Source: Paeniglutamicibacter antarcticus_C (GTDB lineage: Bacteria; Actinomycetota; Actinomycetes; Actinomycetales; Micrococcaceae). From it: 64,000 nt of DNA. The position numbers were made by a program, and so were the translations under genes. Each line of letters starts with the position of its first letter. The stretch's first letter is position 1. Shown piece after piece: positions 26,638 to 35,448 of the stretch. Where the stretch lies: positions 1 through 64,000 of the forward strand of contig NZ_BAABLK010000033.1 in NCBI RefSeq assembly GCF_039544305.1. The letters are read 5' to 3'. Under the pieces are notes generated by a model, which worked only from the letters and a program-made list of their open reading frames with translations, was not told the origin of the DNA and did no database searches.

Positions 26638-27061
26638 CTGACTTCGCTCCATATCGCGGATTGAGGTGCCACAGGCCCAGGGCTCTGGACATCTCGATTT
26701 AATTGATCTGCCCAGGAAACGCGAATGTGACTATTTATACCGAAGAGCCCCTTGGTATTCCGCGGTTATGACTCGGTGGTCTCTGCAAAATCAGGATGAC
26801 TTATTATATCGAGCTCCTACACCGGGGCTGCTCAGATACGGTTCAAGTTCCTCGTGATACTGCGGATTTTCCAATTTGATCTCGGGCCGATGTCCGGAGC
26901 CCTGAGGCCAGATGGACCGCCGTATGTCTCTTGCCGGAGCGCTCTCCCGGGGATCCCTGACGCTCCATGTAGCGGGGAACGGATCCATGCAACAGGCTCG
27001 CCACGGCGCGGAAGGTTTGGCGGTGGCGCATGCCACAGGGCGCAAGAGCGCACAAGGCCGT
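26638..27061. other. AT-rich gene-free interval
   Basis: Between 26690 and 26830 the sequence is clearly richer in A/T than its neighbours, then returns to high GC. No ORF with a ribosome binding site or family match is seen, and no tRNA cloverleaf. It may hold a promoter, a decayed gene or a small RNA. Confidence 0.35.
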
Positions 27062-27115
27062 GGCCGTGGCCGCGCCTCGCCCCGTGTAAAGTCCAGGGGA
27101 GCAGCGGCCACGGCC
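27062..27115 (-). terminator. Hairpin downstream of the MHS transporter
   Basis: GGCCGTGGCCGC (27062-27073) and GCGGCCACGGCC (27104-27115) are perfect complements with a 30-nt loop, 36 bp beyond the minus-strand stop. The long loop makes it a moderate terminator candidate. Confidence 0.5.
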
Positions 27116-27150
27116 GTGAAGGTGGTTACTTGGGTTGCGGAGCCACAGCG

Positions 27151-28551
27151 TTAGTCGTGTGGGCTGGCCATCGGGTCAGTGGAAGGTGGGCGCTTGTCGA
27201 AGATCGTGGCACCGACTTCCTGCTCGGCTTGGTTCGTGAATGATAGGTCGATGCCGCTGCGATCCCGAAGCACGCTAACGGCAACCAGGCCTATGAGCGC
27301 CATGGCAACAAGGTAGACGGATACCGCGGTGGTCCCTCCCGTGGCTTGGACCAGTGCCGTGGCAATCATCGGTGCGAAGGCACCACCAATGATTGCACCC
27401 AGTGCATAGGAAATCGAGACCCCGGAGAAGCGAACCGAAGCGGGGAACATCTCGGAGTACAGGGCCGCCTGCGGACCATAGGTCAGTCCAAGGCCGACCG
27501 CGAAGAGGGCAAACGCAAGGTACAGCATGCCCAATGAGGCGGTGTTGACCATCCAGAAGAGCGGGAAGAGCACCAAGATCAAGGCGACGAACCCTACTTG
27601 GTACGTGCGCTTGCGTCCGATCTTGTCAGCCAAGTAGCCCGAGAGAAGCGTGAAAATGAACCACATGACGGCGGCGAATGACACCGCGATGAGCACCGGG
27701 GTACGTTCAAAGCCGATCGGCCCGTCGGGGTCCGTGGTGTAGGCCTGGATGAATCCGCCGGTGGTCATGTAGCCCGCGGCGTTGTTGCCGGCAAAGACCA
27801 GAGCGGCAAGGATGACCAAGAGCCAGTGCTTGCGGAACAGCTCAACGATGGGCACTTTGGTCTGGGCCTTTTTGGTGGCGATTTCCTCGAAGATCGGGGA
27901 TTCATCAACCGTCCGGCGAATCAGGTATCCCACAACGATCAGGACAAAGCTGAGCAGGAACGGTACGCGCCAGCCCCACTCAACGAACTGTTCACCCGGG
28001 GATATGACCCCGGTCATGAGTGCCATGGTTCCCGAAGCCAACAGCATGCCCAAGGGCACACCCAGCTGCGGGTAGGCTCCAGCCCGGCCACGACGATCCT
28101 TCGGTGCGTGTTCCACCGCCATCAGGACCGCGCCTCCCCATTCCCCGCCGGCTGAGATGCCTTGGAGGATACGCAGGGTCAGCAGCAGGATCGGGGCCAA
28201 CACCCCGGCAGTGGCGTATGTCGGAAGAACCCCGATGAGCGTTGTGGCTGAACCCATCATGATCAGGGTGATAACCAGGATGGCCCGTCGGCCAACCTTG
28301 TCGCCGTAGTGGCCCGCGAGGAATGCTCCCAGCGGGCGGAACAGGAAGGAAATGCCCACGGAGGCAAAGGAGAGCAGCAAACCAATTTCCGCGCCTGCCG
28401 GCTTGAAGAAAAGGTCAGCGAAGATCAGGCCGGCTGCCGTGGCGTAAATAAAGAAGTCGTACCATTCAATCGTTGTGCCGATGATCGTGGCAAAAGCGAC
28501 CCGTCGCTGATTGCTGCGCTGGTACTGGGTGCGGGAGTTGGCGGTACTCAT
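27151..28551 (-). CDS. MFS transporter, metabolite:H+ symporter (MHS) family
   Basis: The 466-aa, 12-helix protein carries MHS-family signatures: TTIEWYDFFIYATAAG in helix 1, FRPLGAFLAGHYGDKVGRR (loop 2-3), LRILQGISAGGEWGGAVL, and RRTVDESPIF after helix 6. Relatives (ShiA, ProP, KgtP, citrate carriers) import organic acids or compatible solutes. The next gene is a divergent LysR regulator, so the two probably form a transporter/regulator pair responding to the substrate. The C-terminal ~35 residues are hydrophilic. Confidence 0.9.
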   Translation of the reverse strand: MSTANSRTQYQRSNQRRVAFATIIGTTIEWYDFFIYATAAGLIFADLFFKPAGAEIGLLLSFASVGISFLFRPLGAFLAGHYGDKVGRRAILVITLIMMGSATTLIGVLPTYATAGVLAPILLLTLRILQGISAGGEWGGAVLMAVEHAPKDRRGRAGAYPQLGVPLGMLLASGTMALMTGVISPGEQFVEWGWRVPFLLSFVLIVVGYLIRRTVDESPIFEEIATKKAQTKVPIVELFRKHWLLVILAALVFAGNNAAGYMTTGGFIQAYTTDPDGPIGFERTPVLIAVSFAAVMWFIFTLLSGYLADKIGRKRTYQVGFVALILVLFPLFWMVNTASLGMLYLAFALFAVGLGLTYGPQAALYSEMFPASVRFSGVSISYALGAIIGGAFAPMIATALVQATGGTTAVSVYLVAMALIGLVAVSVLRDRSGIDLSFTNQAEQEVGATIFDKRPPSTDPMASPHD

Positions 28552-28718
28552 GGTGCTCCTCTTCGAGCAGGTCTTGCATATTGAAAATGGCCACTAGGTG
28601 CGTGGCATGGGGCATTTGCCGACGCCTGCCGGTCGGCTGTGTCATCTCCAAGTGTTACAGCCCACAGAAGTTAGGTAAACTTCATTTAAGTGCACTACTT
28701 ATTTGATTGGGCTTAAGA
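28552..28718. promoter_or_regulatory. Divergent promoter region, possible LysR operator
   Basis: The 167-bp divergent gap becomes AT-rich near the LysR start. It contains the 8-bp palindrome AGTGCACT (28689-28696) inside the larger imperfect palindrome AAGTGCACTACTT. LysR proteins usually bind such sites in the divergent promoter next to their own gene. The site assignment is inferred from position. Confidence 0.35.
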
Positions 28719-29636
28719 ATGACTCGATTCTCACTCCGACAACTAGAAATGCTGGCCGAGCTTCCGCGGCACTCGACCCTTGGCTCGGCGGCGGCAGCTT
28801 TGTCGATCTCCGAATCGGCGCTTTCCCAGGCGATCAGCGCAGTGGAAAAGATTGCGGGGGAGCAACTGTGCGTCCGGCGAAAGTCGCGAGGGGTATGGAT
28901 GACCCCGGCGGGACAGGATTTTGCCACGCGTGCGGCACGTATCGTTGCCGATGCCGTGGAATTGGCGAATTCCTTTCCGCGCGCAGGCGGTTCCCTGCGC
29001 GGCCCAGTGGCCGTTGGATGCTTCGCATCGTTTGCCAGCCATGTGGTGCCTTCGATGCTTGAGGGTTTCCGTGCCCTCCATCCGGAGGTTGAGGTCGCTG
29101 TGCACGTCGGTACCCACGACGACTTGCTCCCGGCCCTGGAAAACGGCGAACTCGATATGGCGCTGGTCTACGATCTTTTCCTCCCCACCGGATTCTCCAA
29201 ACGTACGATCTATGAAACGCAACTTGAGGTAGTTCTCCACCCCGCACATCCACTGGCCGCCCGGGAATCGATTGAGCTGGCGGAATTGGAAGCTGAGCCG
29301 CTGGTGAACTACGAATCCAGCCCCAGCACCGAAAATACACGCAAGCTCTTTTCAGAGGCAGGGCTTCATCCCCGCGTTGCGTACTCGCTTCCTCAAGTGG
29401 TGTTGGTCAACGCCATGGTAGGCCGCGGACTGGGTTACGGGTTGCTCATGTCACGACCCAACAACCCACCACACACCTTGGATGGATTGCCGGTGGCGAT
29501 CAGGAAGCTGCGGCCCCCGAACAGCCCGAGTGCTGTAGTTGCGATTTGGCCCCGGGTATCCGACCTTGGGCCCAGAGCCTCCGCCTTGCTGGAACACTGC
29601 ATCTCAGCCATGGAAGATGCTTGGGCTCCCCTGTAG
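28719..29636 (+). CDS. LysR-family transcriptional regulator
   Basis: This is a 305-aa regulator. The N-terminal winged helix-turn-helix (about 1-60) reads FSLRQLEML...LGSAAAALSISESALSQAISAVEKIAGEQL, the LysR pattern. The effector-binding domain from about residue 90 begins GPVAVGCFASFASHVVPSML and continues with ELDMALVYD. ATG 28719 is used; TTG 28707 in the same frame is less likely. It is divergent from the MHS transporter and probably controls it in response to an organic acid-like effector. In this family autorepression is common. Confidence 0.9.
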   Translation: MTRFSLRQLEMLAELPRHSTLGSAAAALSISESALSQAISAVEKIAGEQLCVRRKSRGVWMTPAGQDFATRAARIVADAVELANSFPRAGGSLRGPVAVGCFASFASHVVPSMLEGFRALHPEVEVAVHVGTHDDLLPALENGELDMALVYDLFLPTGFSKRTIYETQLEVVLHPAHPLAARESIELAELEAEPLVNYESSPSTENTRKLFSEAGLHPRVAYSLPQVVLVNAMVGRGLGYGLLMSRPNNPPHTLDGLPVAIRKLRPPNSPSAVVAIWPRVSDLGPRASALLEHCISAMEDAWAPL

Positions 29637-30155
29637 ATACTGGGTGCCCACCCCGAGGATGAGCAGAGAACGCATCGGCATGTCCCGGCGAGAGGGGGCT
29701 GATCCCGGGCTGAATCGGCACTGGAATCCTTGGAATGCCGAGTGGTGGCCGGCGCCGCCTTAGTGGAGCCGCCGCGGTGGGCGCTCCGCGAAGCGGCTGG
29801 AATCAACGCGGTGACGTGCGAGCATCAATTTGCTAATCGTAAAGGCAGTGGATGTATATACAACTATGATTCGTTCAGTTCACTGATATCGAGTCTATCG
29901 AAATAGCGACAATGTTCCGCTGGCACGGAATACCGGGCGTACTCGATACCCCGGTTCGAACCAAGGAGTGGTTCCCTGGATACCGGCGCGAGCCTTCCCC
30001 CGGTTCTCAGGGAACACGGGAATAGGGCATTGGCTCGTAAGGCCTTGGCTTATCCGGAAGATGGGTTTTACTGCACAAGTGCGAGCGATTAAGCTGACAA
30101 GCTTAATCCACGCCCCAATTCGATCCTGTCGCAGAGGATTTGAGATAATAAAGTC
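29637..30155. other. Gene-free interval with a 9-bp hairpin
   Basis: The 519-bp gap is GC-rich at first and AT-rich after about 29820. GATTAAGCT (30087-30095) and AGCTTAATC (30100-30108) form a perfect 9-bp stem with a GACA loop, about 50 bp before the next gene, placed like an operator. No ORF is supported. A GGTTCGAACC at about 29953 looks like a tRNA T-loop but has no cloverleaf around it. Confidence 0.35.
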
Positions 30156-30677
30156 ATGAATCCCCTCGGTAGTAGCTCCGCCCCCGCGCAGGGCAAGAAG
30201 ATCACCATCAATGCATCGACGTTGTCGTTGGCCGTCATGGTCACTATTTTCCTGGTTGCCGTTGTTTTCGCGGCAAACCAGAACGACGTCGTGGGCTGGT
30301 TTGTTGTGGTCATCTCGTTGGGCTGGCTGTTGCTTTCGGCCTTTCTTGTCTTTGGACTGAAGCGAGGTGCAGCAAAGATGACAACCCAGCTCAAGGCCGC
30401 CACGGCCGCCGCCGCCCGTGGCCAGGGAAACGCGGTCGCAAGCCCCGTGGTCCTTGACGAAGCGACCAGGAACAGGGACCTGAAGCTTGACCATTCCTTC
30501 AAGATCATTCAGGTTCAGGTCGGCGTGGTCAACGAATACCGTGTCCAAAAAGGCACCGACGCCTCAGGGATGGTTGGCCGGGCCTTGGAAACCATCGAGA
30601 TCACCGCGTCGAACGCGCGAGAGATGATGAAACCTTCAGGTCGCGGCGAACCGCTGACCGGCGAGGTCATCGACTAG
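30156..30677 (+). CDS. Small two-helix membrane protein, function unknown
   Basis: The 173-aa protein has two predicted transmembrane helices (about 23-40 and 46-67) followed by an Ala-rich, basic then mixed cytoplasmic tail ending EPLTGEVID. No enzymatic motif is visible. It precedes exoA and trpS, a neighbourhood where conserved Micrococcaceae membrane proteins of unknown function occur. Its last 91 bp, including the stop, are repeated in the tandem duplication that follows, so the gene itself is intact and the second copy of its 3' end is vestigial. Confidence 0.65.
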   Translation: MNPLGSSSAPAQGKKITINASTLSLAVMVTIFLVAVVFAANQNDVVGWFVVVISLGWLLLSAFLVFGLKRGAAKMTTQLKAATAAAARGQGNAVASPVVLDEATRNRDLKLDHSFKIIQVQVGVVNEYRVQKGTDASGMVGRALETIEITASNAREMMKPSGRGEPLTGEVID

Positions 30678-30860
30678 AAACGGGTTCGTTCGCCACCGAC
30701 GCCACACCCGGCTAAGAGGGCTGGGAAACCATCGAGATCACCGCGTCGAACGCGCGAGAGATGATGAAACCTTCAGGTCGCGGCGAACCGCTGACCGGCG
30801 AGGTCATCGACTAGAAACGGGTTCGTTCGCCACCGACGCCACACCCGGCTAAGAGGGCTG
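30587..30860. repeat. Perfect 137-bp tandem duplication
   Basis: Bases 30587-30723 and 30724-30860 are identical over 137 bp. GGAAACC occurs at both copy starts and again just after the second copy (30861-30867), a 7-bp microhomology. The unit carries the last 91 bp of the upstream gene and 46 bp of intergenic DNA. Perfect identity suggests a recent duplication or an assembly artefact. Confidence 0.95.
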
Positions 30861-30896
30861 GGAAACCCTCCAGCAACTATCTGTAAGGTTGATGAC

Positions 30897-31736
30897 GTGA
30901 TACCTACTTCTGAAGAGATCCTGGTCAAGTCCGACGGCTCAATGCGTGTTGCTTCGGTGAACGTCAATGGCATCCGCGCCGCATACAAGCGCGGCATGGC
31001 CGACTGGATCGCCGCCCGTAACATCGACTTGTTGTGCCTCCAGGAAGTACGGGCGCCCGACGCCATCCTGAGGGAGCTCGTTGGCGAAGGCTGGCACATC
31101 CTGCACGCCGAAGCCAAGGACAAGGGCCGTGCCGGGGTTGCGATCCTGTCCAGGAACGAGCCAGTGGCAACGCGCAGCCACATCGGAGAAGAATACTTCG
31201 AGACCGCAGGACGATGGGTAGAAGCCGATTTCGCCTTGGCCGACGGGGAGATCCTGACCGTCGTGAGCGCATACGTGCATTCCGGTGAGGTCGATACGCC
31301 CAAGCAGGTCGACAAATACCGTTTCCTCGACGTGATGACCACGCACCTTCCTGCGCTCAAGGCGGAAAAGGAACATGTGCTCGTGGTGGGAGACCTCAAC
31401 GTCGGACACACGAAGCTGGACATCAAGAACTGGAAGGGCAACGTGAAGCGTTCCGGTTTCCTGCCCGAGGAACGTGCCTACTTCGACCGCTTCTTCGGCG
31501 AGGAGATCGGCTACAAGGATGTTGCCCGCGGGTTGGCGGGCGAGGTCGATGGACCATTCACCTGGTGGTCGTGGCGGGGGCAGGCCTTCGTCAACGACAC
31601 CGGATGGCGCATCGATTACCAGATGGCCACCCCGGATCTTGCCTCCCGCGCGACAAAATCTGTTGTTGACCGCGCGTCAAGCTATGACGTGCGCTTCTCG
31701 GACCACGCTCCGCTGGTCGTCGATTACCAGTTCTAA
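30897..31736 (+). CDS. xth: Exodeoxyribonuclease III (AP endonuclease family)
   Basis: This is a DNA repair nuclease of the EEP fold, 279 aa. Motifs include RVASVNVNGIRAAY (first metal-binding Asn), LLCLQEVR (the metal Glu), GRAGVAILS, VVSAYVHSG, LVVGDLNVGH (catalytic Asp and Asn), GWRIDYQMAT and SDHAPLVVDY (catalytic Asp-His). GTG 30897 is favoured: a TAAGGT -10 box (30884-30889) ends 7 nt before it, which predicts a leaderless mRNA. ATG 30942 would also give a complete domain. The promoter lies just after the duplicated segment. Confidence 0.93.
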   Translation: MIPTSEEILVKSDGSMRVASVNVNGIRAAYKRGMADWIAARNIDLLCLQEVRAPDAILRELVGEGWHILHAEAKDKGRAGVAILSRNEPVATRSHIGEEYFETAGRWVEADFALADGEILTVVSAYVHSGEVDTPKQVDKYRFLDVMTTHLPALKAEKEHVLVVGDLNVGHTKLDIKNWKGNVKRSGFLPEERAYFDRFFGEEIGYKDVARGLAGEVDGPFTWWSWRGQAFVNDTGWRIDYQMATPDLASRATKSVVDRASSYDVRFSDHAPLVVDYQF

Positions 31737-31752
31737 AGGACTTTTCAACATC

Positions 31753-32790
31753 ATGAGCGATACCTTCGCCATCCCCGCCCGGCCCCGCGTGCTTTCCGGA
31801 ATGCAGCCCTCGGGAGACTCCTTGCACCTGGGCAATTACCTCGGAGCGCTGGTCAACTGGGTCAAGACCCAGGATGACTACGATGCGTTCTTCTTCATTC
31901 CGGACATGCATGCGATCACCGTGCCGCAAGATGCGGCAGGACTGCGCGAGCGCACCCGCAAGACTGCAGCGCAGTTCATTGCCGGCGGCATCGATCTGGA
32001 GAAATCAACGCTTTTTGTACAGTCGCAGGTGCCCGAGCACGCGCAACTGGCCTGGGTGCTGAACTGCATCACCGGGTTCGGCGAGGCCAGCCGGATGACC
32101 CAGTTCAAGGACAAGAGCTCCAAAGGGGGTGCTGACGCATCCTCGGTGGGCCTGTTCACCTACCCGGTGCTGATGGCTGCCGATATCCTGCTCTATCAGC
32201 CGCAGGGAGTTCCGGTGGGAGATGACCAGCGCCAGCACGTGGAACTGGCCCGCGACCTGGCCACCCGGTTCAACCACCGATACGGCGAAACCTTCGTGGT
32301 GCCCGAGGCCTTCATCAAGAAGGAGGGTGCACGCATTTACGACCTGCAGAACCCCACTTCCAAGATGTCGAAGTCTTCCTCCAGCCCCAACGGCCTGATT
32401 AACGTACTGGATGACGCCAAGACCGTCTCCAAACGCATCAAATCGGCGGTGACCGACGACGATACGGTCGTCGCCCACGACCGGGCCAGCAAGCCCGGTG
32501 TCACCAACCTGCTTGAGATCCTGTCTTCGGTCACCGGCACCCCGATCCTGACCCTGGTCAACGAATTCGAGGGCAAGATGTATGGGCACCTGAAGGTGTC
32601 TGTTGCCGATGCCGTAGTCGAGACACTGGCACCGGTCCGGGCACGTACCCTTGAATTGCTCGAGGACCCGGCGGAACTTGACTCGATCCTGGCCTCCGGA
32701 GCGCTAAAGGCCCGCGAGGTCGCCTCGCGGACCCTGCAGGATGTCTACGCGCGTGTTGGCTTCATGCCACCTGTGGGTGGGATCCGCTAG
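31753..32790 (+). CDS. trpS: Tryptophanyl-tRNA synthetase
   Basis: TrpS charges tRNA-Trp. The class I signatures are visible: PSGDSLHLGNYLG (HIGH region, about 18-30) and SKMSKSSSS (KMSKS region, about 202-210), with the tryptophan-pocket segment QVPEHAQLAWVLNC. The length of 345 aa is normal. ATG 31753 lies 16 bp after the xth stop, with AAAGGA about 12 nt upstream. The upstream gap shows no T-box. Confidence 0.97.
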   Translation: MSDTFAIPARPRVLSGMQPSGDSLHLGNYLGALVNWVKTQDDYDAFFFIPDMHAITVPQDAAGLRERTRKTAAQFIAGGIDLEKSTLFVQSQVPEHAQLAWVLNCITGFGEASRMTQFKDKSSKGGADASSVGLFTYPVLMAADILLYQPQGVPVGDDQRQHVELARDLATRFNHRYGETFVVPEAFIKKEGARIYDLQNPTSKMSKSSSSPNGLINVLDDAKTVSKRIKSAVTDDDTVVAHDRASKPGVTNLLEILSSVTGTPILTLVNEFEGKMYGHLKVSVADAVVETLAPVRARTLELLEDPAELDSILASGALKAREVASRTLQDVYARVGFMPPVGGIR

Positions 32791-32792
32791 CA

Positions 32793-33350
32793 ATGGCTGT
32801 CAGAACGGGGACAAGAAGCGCAGGTGCCGTCGCCCAAGCGACGGCACTGGGGGTCGTCATCGAGATCCCGTCCCCGCTTGACGCCTCGCTGATCGACTGG
32901 CGCAGGAGGTACGGAGGGGAGCAAGCCGCTGCGGTGGCCCCGCACGTCACCTTGGTCTCGGGGTCCACCACCGACTGGGACTGTGCGGCGGCCCACGTGC
33001 GGGATGTCGCTTCACGTACGTCCGTTTTCACGGTGTGCCTGCGTGGGACAGGAACCTTCCGACCCATCTCCCCGGTCGTCTTCCTGAACGTCACGGAGGG
33101 TGCCGAGGAATGCGGCAACTTACACGATGCGTTGGTTGCCGGCCCCTTGCTTCACGAACTCACCCACGGATACCATCCGCACCTGACCATTGCCCACGAG
33201 GTAGAAGAAGCGGCCATGGACCGTGCCCAGGAAGAACTCCGGGGTGCCTCCATGGATTTCGTTGTCCAAAAGATCGGCCTTTTCGGCATGGATTCCACCG
33301 GGGCCTGGTCAAGGCGCGAGGAGTTGGGACTTGACGGGCCGACGCTTTAG
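32793..33350 (+). CDS. 2'-5' RNA ligase/2H phosphoesterase-like protein
   Basis: The 185-aa protein carries the two short H-x-T/S-type motifs of the 2H phosphoesterase superfamily: PHVTL (about 50-54) and PHLTI (about 129-133). This superfamily includes LigT-like cyclic phosphodiesterases. The exact substrate (2',3'-cyclic nucleotides, RNA ends or other) is unknown. It begins 2 bp after trpS and overlaps the start of the YihY-like gene, so it is part of a trpS operon. Confidence 0.78.
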   Translation: MAVRTGTRSAGAVAQATALGVVIEIPSPLDASLIDWRRRYGGEQAAAVAPHVTLVSGSTTDWDCAAAHVRDVASRTSVFTVCLRGTGTFRPISPVVFLNVTEGAEECGNLHDALVAGPLLHELTHGYHPHLTIAHEVEEAAMDRAQEELRGASMDFVVQKIGLFGMDSTGAWSRREELGLDGPTL

Positions 33351-34485
33351 TTACCGCACCGCAGTCCAGTGGGACAACGAGGATGACGTTGAACCAGCAG
33401 ACGACACCGGGAGCGGTTACGACCCGGTCGCCGAGGAGCGGGGAACTAGGGCGCCAGGGGTAGTGGCTCGGAGGTTCGTCGGGGCACCGCCCGTGGCCCC
33501 GCCCTCGCCCCTGGATCCGCGAGCGCTTCAGGCCTTCATACGGCTGAAGGCCCAAGAACTCTATGCAGCACGTGCCGGCGGCACCCCTTGGCTCAAGACC
33601 AAGACTTTTTTCATTTTGCTGACCGCCAGGTTCTTTGCGCTGTACCCCATGCGCATATGGAACCTGTACATCAGGCGCCGCGGGCCGCTTCTTGCCGCCG
33701 GCGGAGCCTATCGAATGTTCTTCTCCATTGCCGCCATGCTGGTGGCGGGCTTTGCCGTTCTGGGTCTCTTCGCCAGTGACAACCCGGTGTTGCGAGACGG
33801 GGTGATCGACATGGTTGCCGCCACCACTCCGGGACTGATTGATACGGGTGGCGGGGGACTGGCCAAGCCGGAGGACCTCTTGGGCATTCGCCGCTTCGGC
33901 TGGACCCTGGGAATCTCCCTTGGCGCGTTGGTCTTCACCTCGCTGGGGTGGCTGGCCGGATTGCGTGAGGGCATCCGCACGATCTTTGGGTTGAAGCGTG
34001 ACCGCTCCAACCCGGTGGTCTCCAAGCTGCGCGATGCCTTGCTCTTGATGGTGTTGGGAGTCGCATTGGTCGCATCCAGCGCCCTGGCCATCGGCTCGTC
34101 GTCCATGATCGAGACTGTGGCCGGGGTGCTGAGCCTCAACGGATGGTGGACCAACGTGTTGACCCGCGTTGGGTTCGTCGTTGCGATGTTTGTCTTGGAT
34201 TGCGCCACGGCCTGGGTGCTGCTTCGCGTGGCGTCCCGGGCCAGGATGATCGAGGGAGGATTGCTCGCCGGCGTGTTGCTGGCCGGCGCGGGTGCCACAA
34301 TCCTGCGGTTCCTCTCGGCTATGCTGTTGTCCTCGCTGACCAACAACGTGCTTTTGGCGCCTTTCGCTGTGATCCTGGGACTGTTCGTGTGGTTCAACCT
34401 GCTGAGCCAGGCCTACCTGCTGGCCGCGGCAATCGTCGCCGTGCGCTCAGCGGACATCCAACGCACCCGACCGAGCAAGGCATAG
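33331..34485 (+). CDS. YihY/BrkB-family membrane protein
   Basis: The 384-aa protein has a ~75-residue hydrophilic, acidic N-terminus and then about six transmembrane helices. The family features AGGAYRMFFSIAAMLVAGF (helix 1 region), GREGI-like loops and the last helix pair ending LFVWFNLLSQAYLLAAAIVAV agree with YihY/BrkB proteins. These were once called ribonuclease BN, but that activity belongs to another protein and their function is unsettled. TTG 33331 is proposed as the start: GAGGAG (33318-33323) is 7 nt upstream and it overlaps the previous gene by 20 bp, allowing coupled translation. Confidence 0.82.
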   Translation: MTGRRFSYRTAVQWDNEDDVEPADDTGSGYDPVAEERGTRAPGVVARRFVGAPPVAPPSPLDPRALQAFIRLKAQELYAARAGGTPWLKTKTFFILLTARFFALYPMRIWNLYIRRRGPLLAAGGAYRMFFSIAAMLVAGFAVLGLFASDNPVLRDGVIDMVAATTPGLIDTGGGGLAKPEDLLGIRRFGWTLGISLGALVFTSLGWLAGLREGIRTIFGLKRDRSNPVVSKLRDALLLMVLGVALVASSALAIGSSSMIETVAGVLSLNGWWTNVLTRVGFVVAMFVLDCATAWVLLRVASRARMIEGGLLAGVLLAGAGATILRFLSAMLLSSLTNNVLLAPFAVILGLFVWFNLLSQAYLLAAAIVAVRSADIQRTRPSKA

Positions 34486-34609
34486 TCCGGCCCGATTCGG
34501 GGTCCCAAAAGCCCCTGTTGCGCACCCTGGGCGCCCTACAGGATGCCAAAGGTGCGTATCCCCGATCGGCAGGGGACCTGGACCAGGAGCGCGAAGTCTC
34601 CCTTGACGC

Positions 34610-34649
34610 AGTGTGGTCCGGTTTCCCGCGAGGGAAACCGGACCACACT
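34610..34649. terminator. Bidirectional terminator between yihY-like gene and sdhB
   Basis: A perfect 18-bp inverted repeat (34610-34627 with 34632-34649) is capped by a GCGA tetraloop. It lies between the convergent ends of the YihY-like gene and sdhB and can serve both. Confidence 0.85.
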
Positions 34650-34665
34650 TAGGTCTAGCTGGAAA

Positions 34666-35448
34666 CTAGACGGAGCGCGACAAGATGGCCTGCTTGACCT
34701 CGGCGATGGCCTTGGTCACTTGGATGCCACGGGGGCATGCTTCGGTGCAGTTGAAGGTAGTGCGGCAGCGCCACACGCCTTCCTTATCGTTGAGGATCTC
34801 CAAACGCATGTCCCCTGCATCATCGCGCGAGTCGAAGATGAAGCGGTGTGCGTTGACGATTGCCGCCGGGCCGAAGTACTGGCCGTCGGTCCAGAAAACC
34901 GGGCAGGAAGAGGTGCACGCGGCGCAAAGGATGCACTTGGTGGTGTCCTCGAACTTGGCGTGGTCTTCGGCGGACTGGTAGCGCTCGGCCGAAGGCTCAT
35001 GGTCCTTGTTCATCAGGAACGGCATGATCTCGCGGTAGGACTGGAAGAACGGTTCCATGTCGACGATGAGGTCCTTTTCAAGGGGCAGGCCCTTGATGGC
35101 TTCAACGGTGATCGGCTTGGAGTGGTCCAGGTCCTTGAGCAAGGTCTTGCAGGCCAAGCGATTGCGGCCGTTGATACGCATCGCATCTGAACCGCAGACA
35201 CCGTGGGCGCAGGAGCGGCGGAAGGACAGCGAACCGTCGTGCTCCCACTTGACCTTGTGAAGTGCATCGAGCACACGGTCGGTGCCATACATGGTTAGCT
35301 CAAAGTCTTCCCAGTAGGCATCGGCCGTGGTTTCGGGCAAGTACCGGCGAACGCGCAGCGTGATGTTGAACTGCGGGATTTCTCCGCCGCCGCCGACTCC
35401 GGGCTTCAGCTCGATTTTCGAGGCTGGTTCTGGAAGTTCCGTGCTCAT
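34666..35448 (-). CDS. sdhB: Succinate dehydrogenase iron-sulfur subunit
   Basis: SdhB carries electrons from the flavoprotein to quinone through three Fe-S clusters. The 260-aa protein has the 2Fe-2S ligands in SCAHGVCGSDAM and a following Cys, the 4Fe-4S set CILCAACTSSCP and the 3Fe-4S set CRTTFNCTEACPRG. The start codon overlaps the sdhA stop as TAATG, so the two are translationally coupled. It is last in the sdhCDAB operon. The terminator follows 16 bp after the stop. Confidence 0.97.
   Translation of the reverse strand: MSTELPEPASKIELKPGVGGGGEIPQFNITLRVRRYLPETTADAYWEDFELTMYGTDRVLDALHKVKWEHDGSLSFRRSCAHGVCGSDAMRINGRNRLACKTLLKDLDHSKPITVEAIKGLPLEKDLIVDMEPFFQSYREIMPFLMNKDHEPSAERYQSAEDHAKFEDTTKCILCAACTSSCPVFWTDGQYFGPAAIVNAHRFIFDSRDDAGDMRLEILNDKEGVWRCRTTFNCTEACPRGIQVTKAIAEVKQAILSRSV

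Noticed and set aside
26912..27154. 80-codon plus-strand frame before the MHS transporter
   Set aside because: It runs through the terminator hairpin, has no ribosome binding site, and its Arg/Gly-rich content is typical of chance frames in GC-rich DNA.
29945..29975. tRNA-like T-loop (GGTTCGAACC)
   Set aside because: No acceptor, D or anticodon stems can be folded around it; the palindromic GGTTCGAACC alone is not evidence for a tRNA.
31690..31752. T-box leader for trpS
   Set aside because: The gap to xth is only 16 bp and contains no specifier or antiterminator elements.
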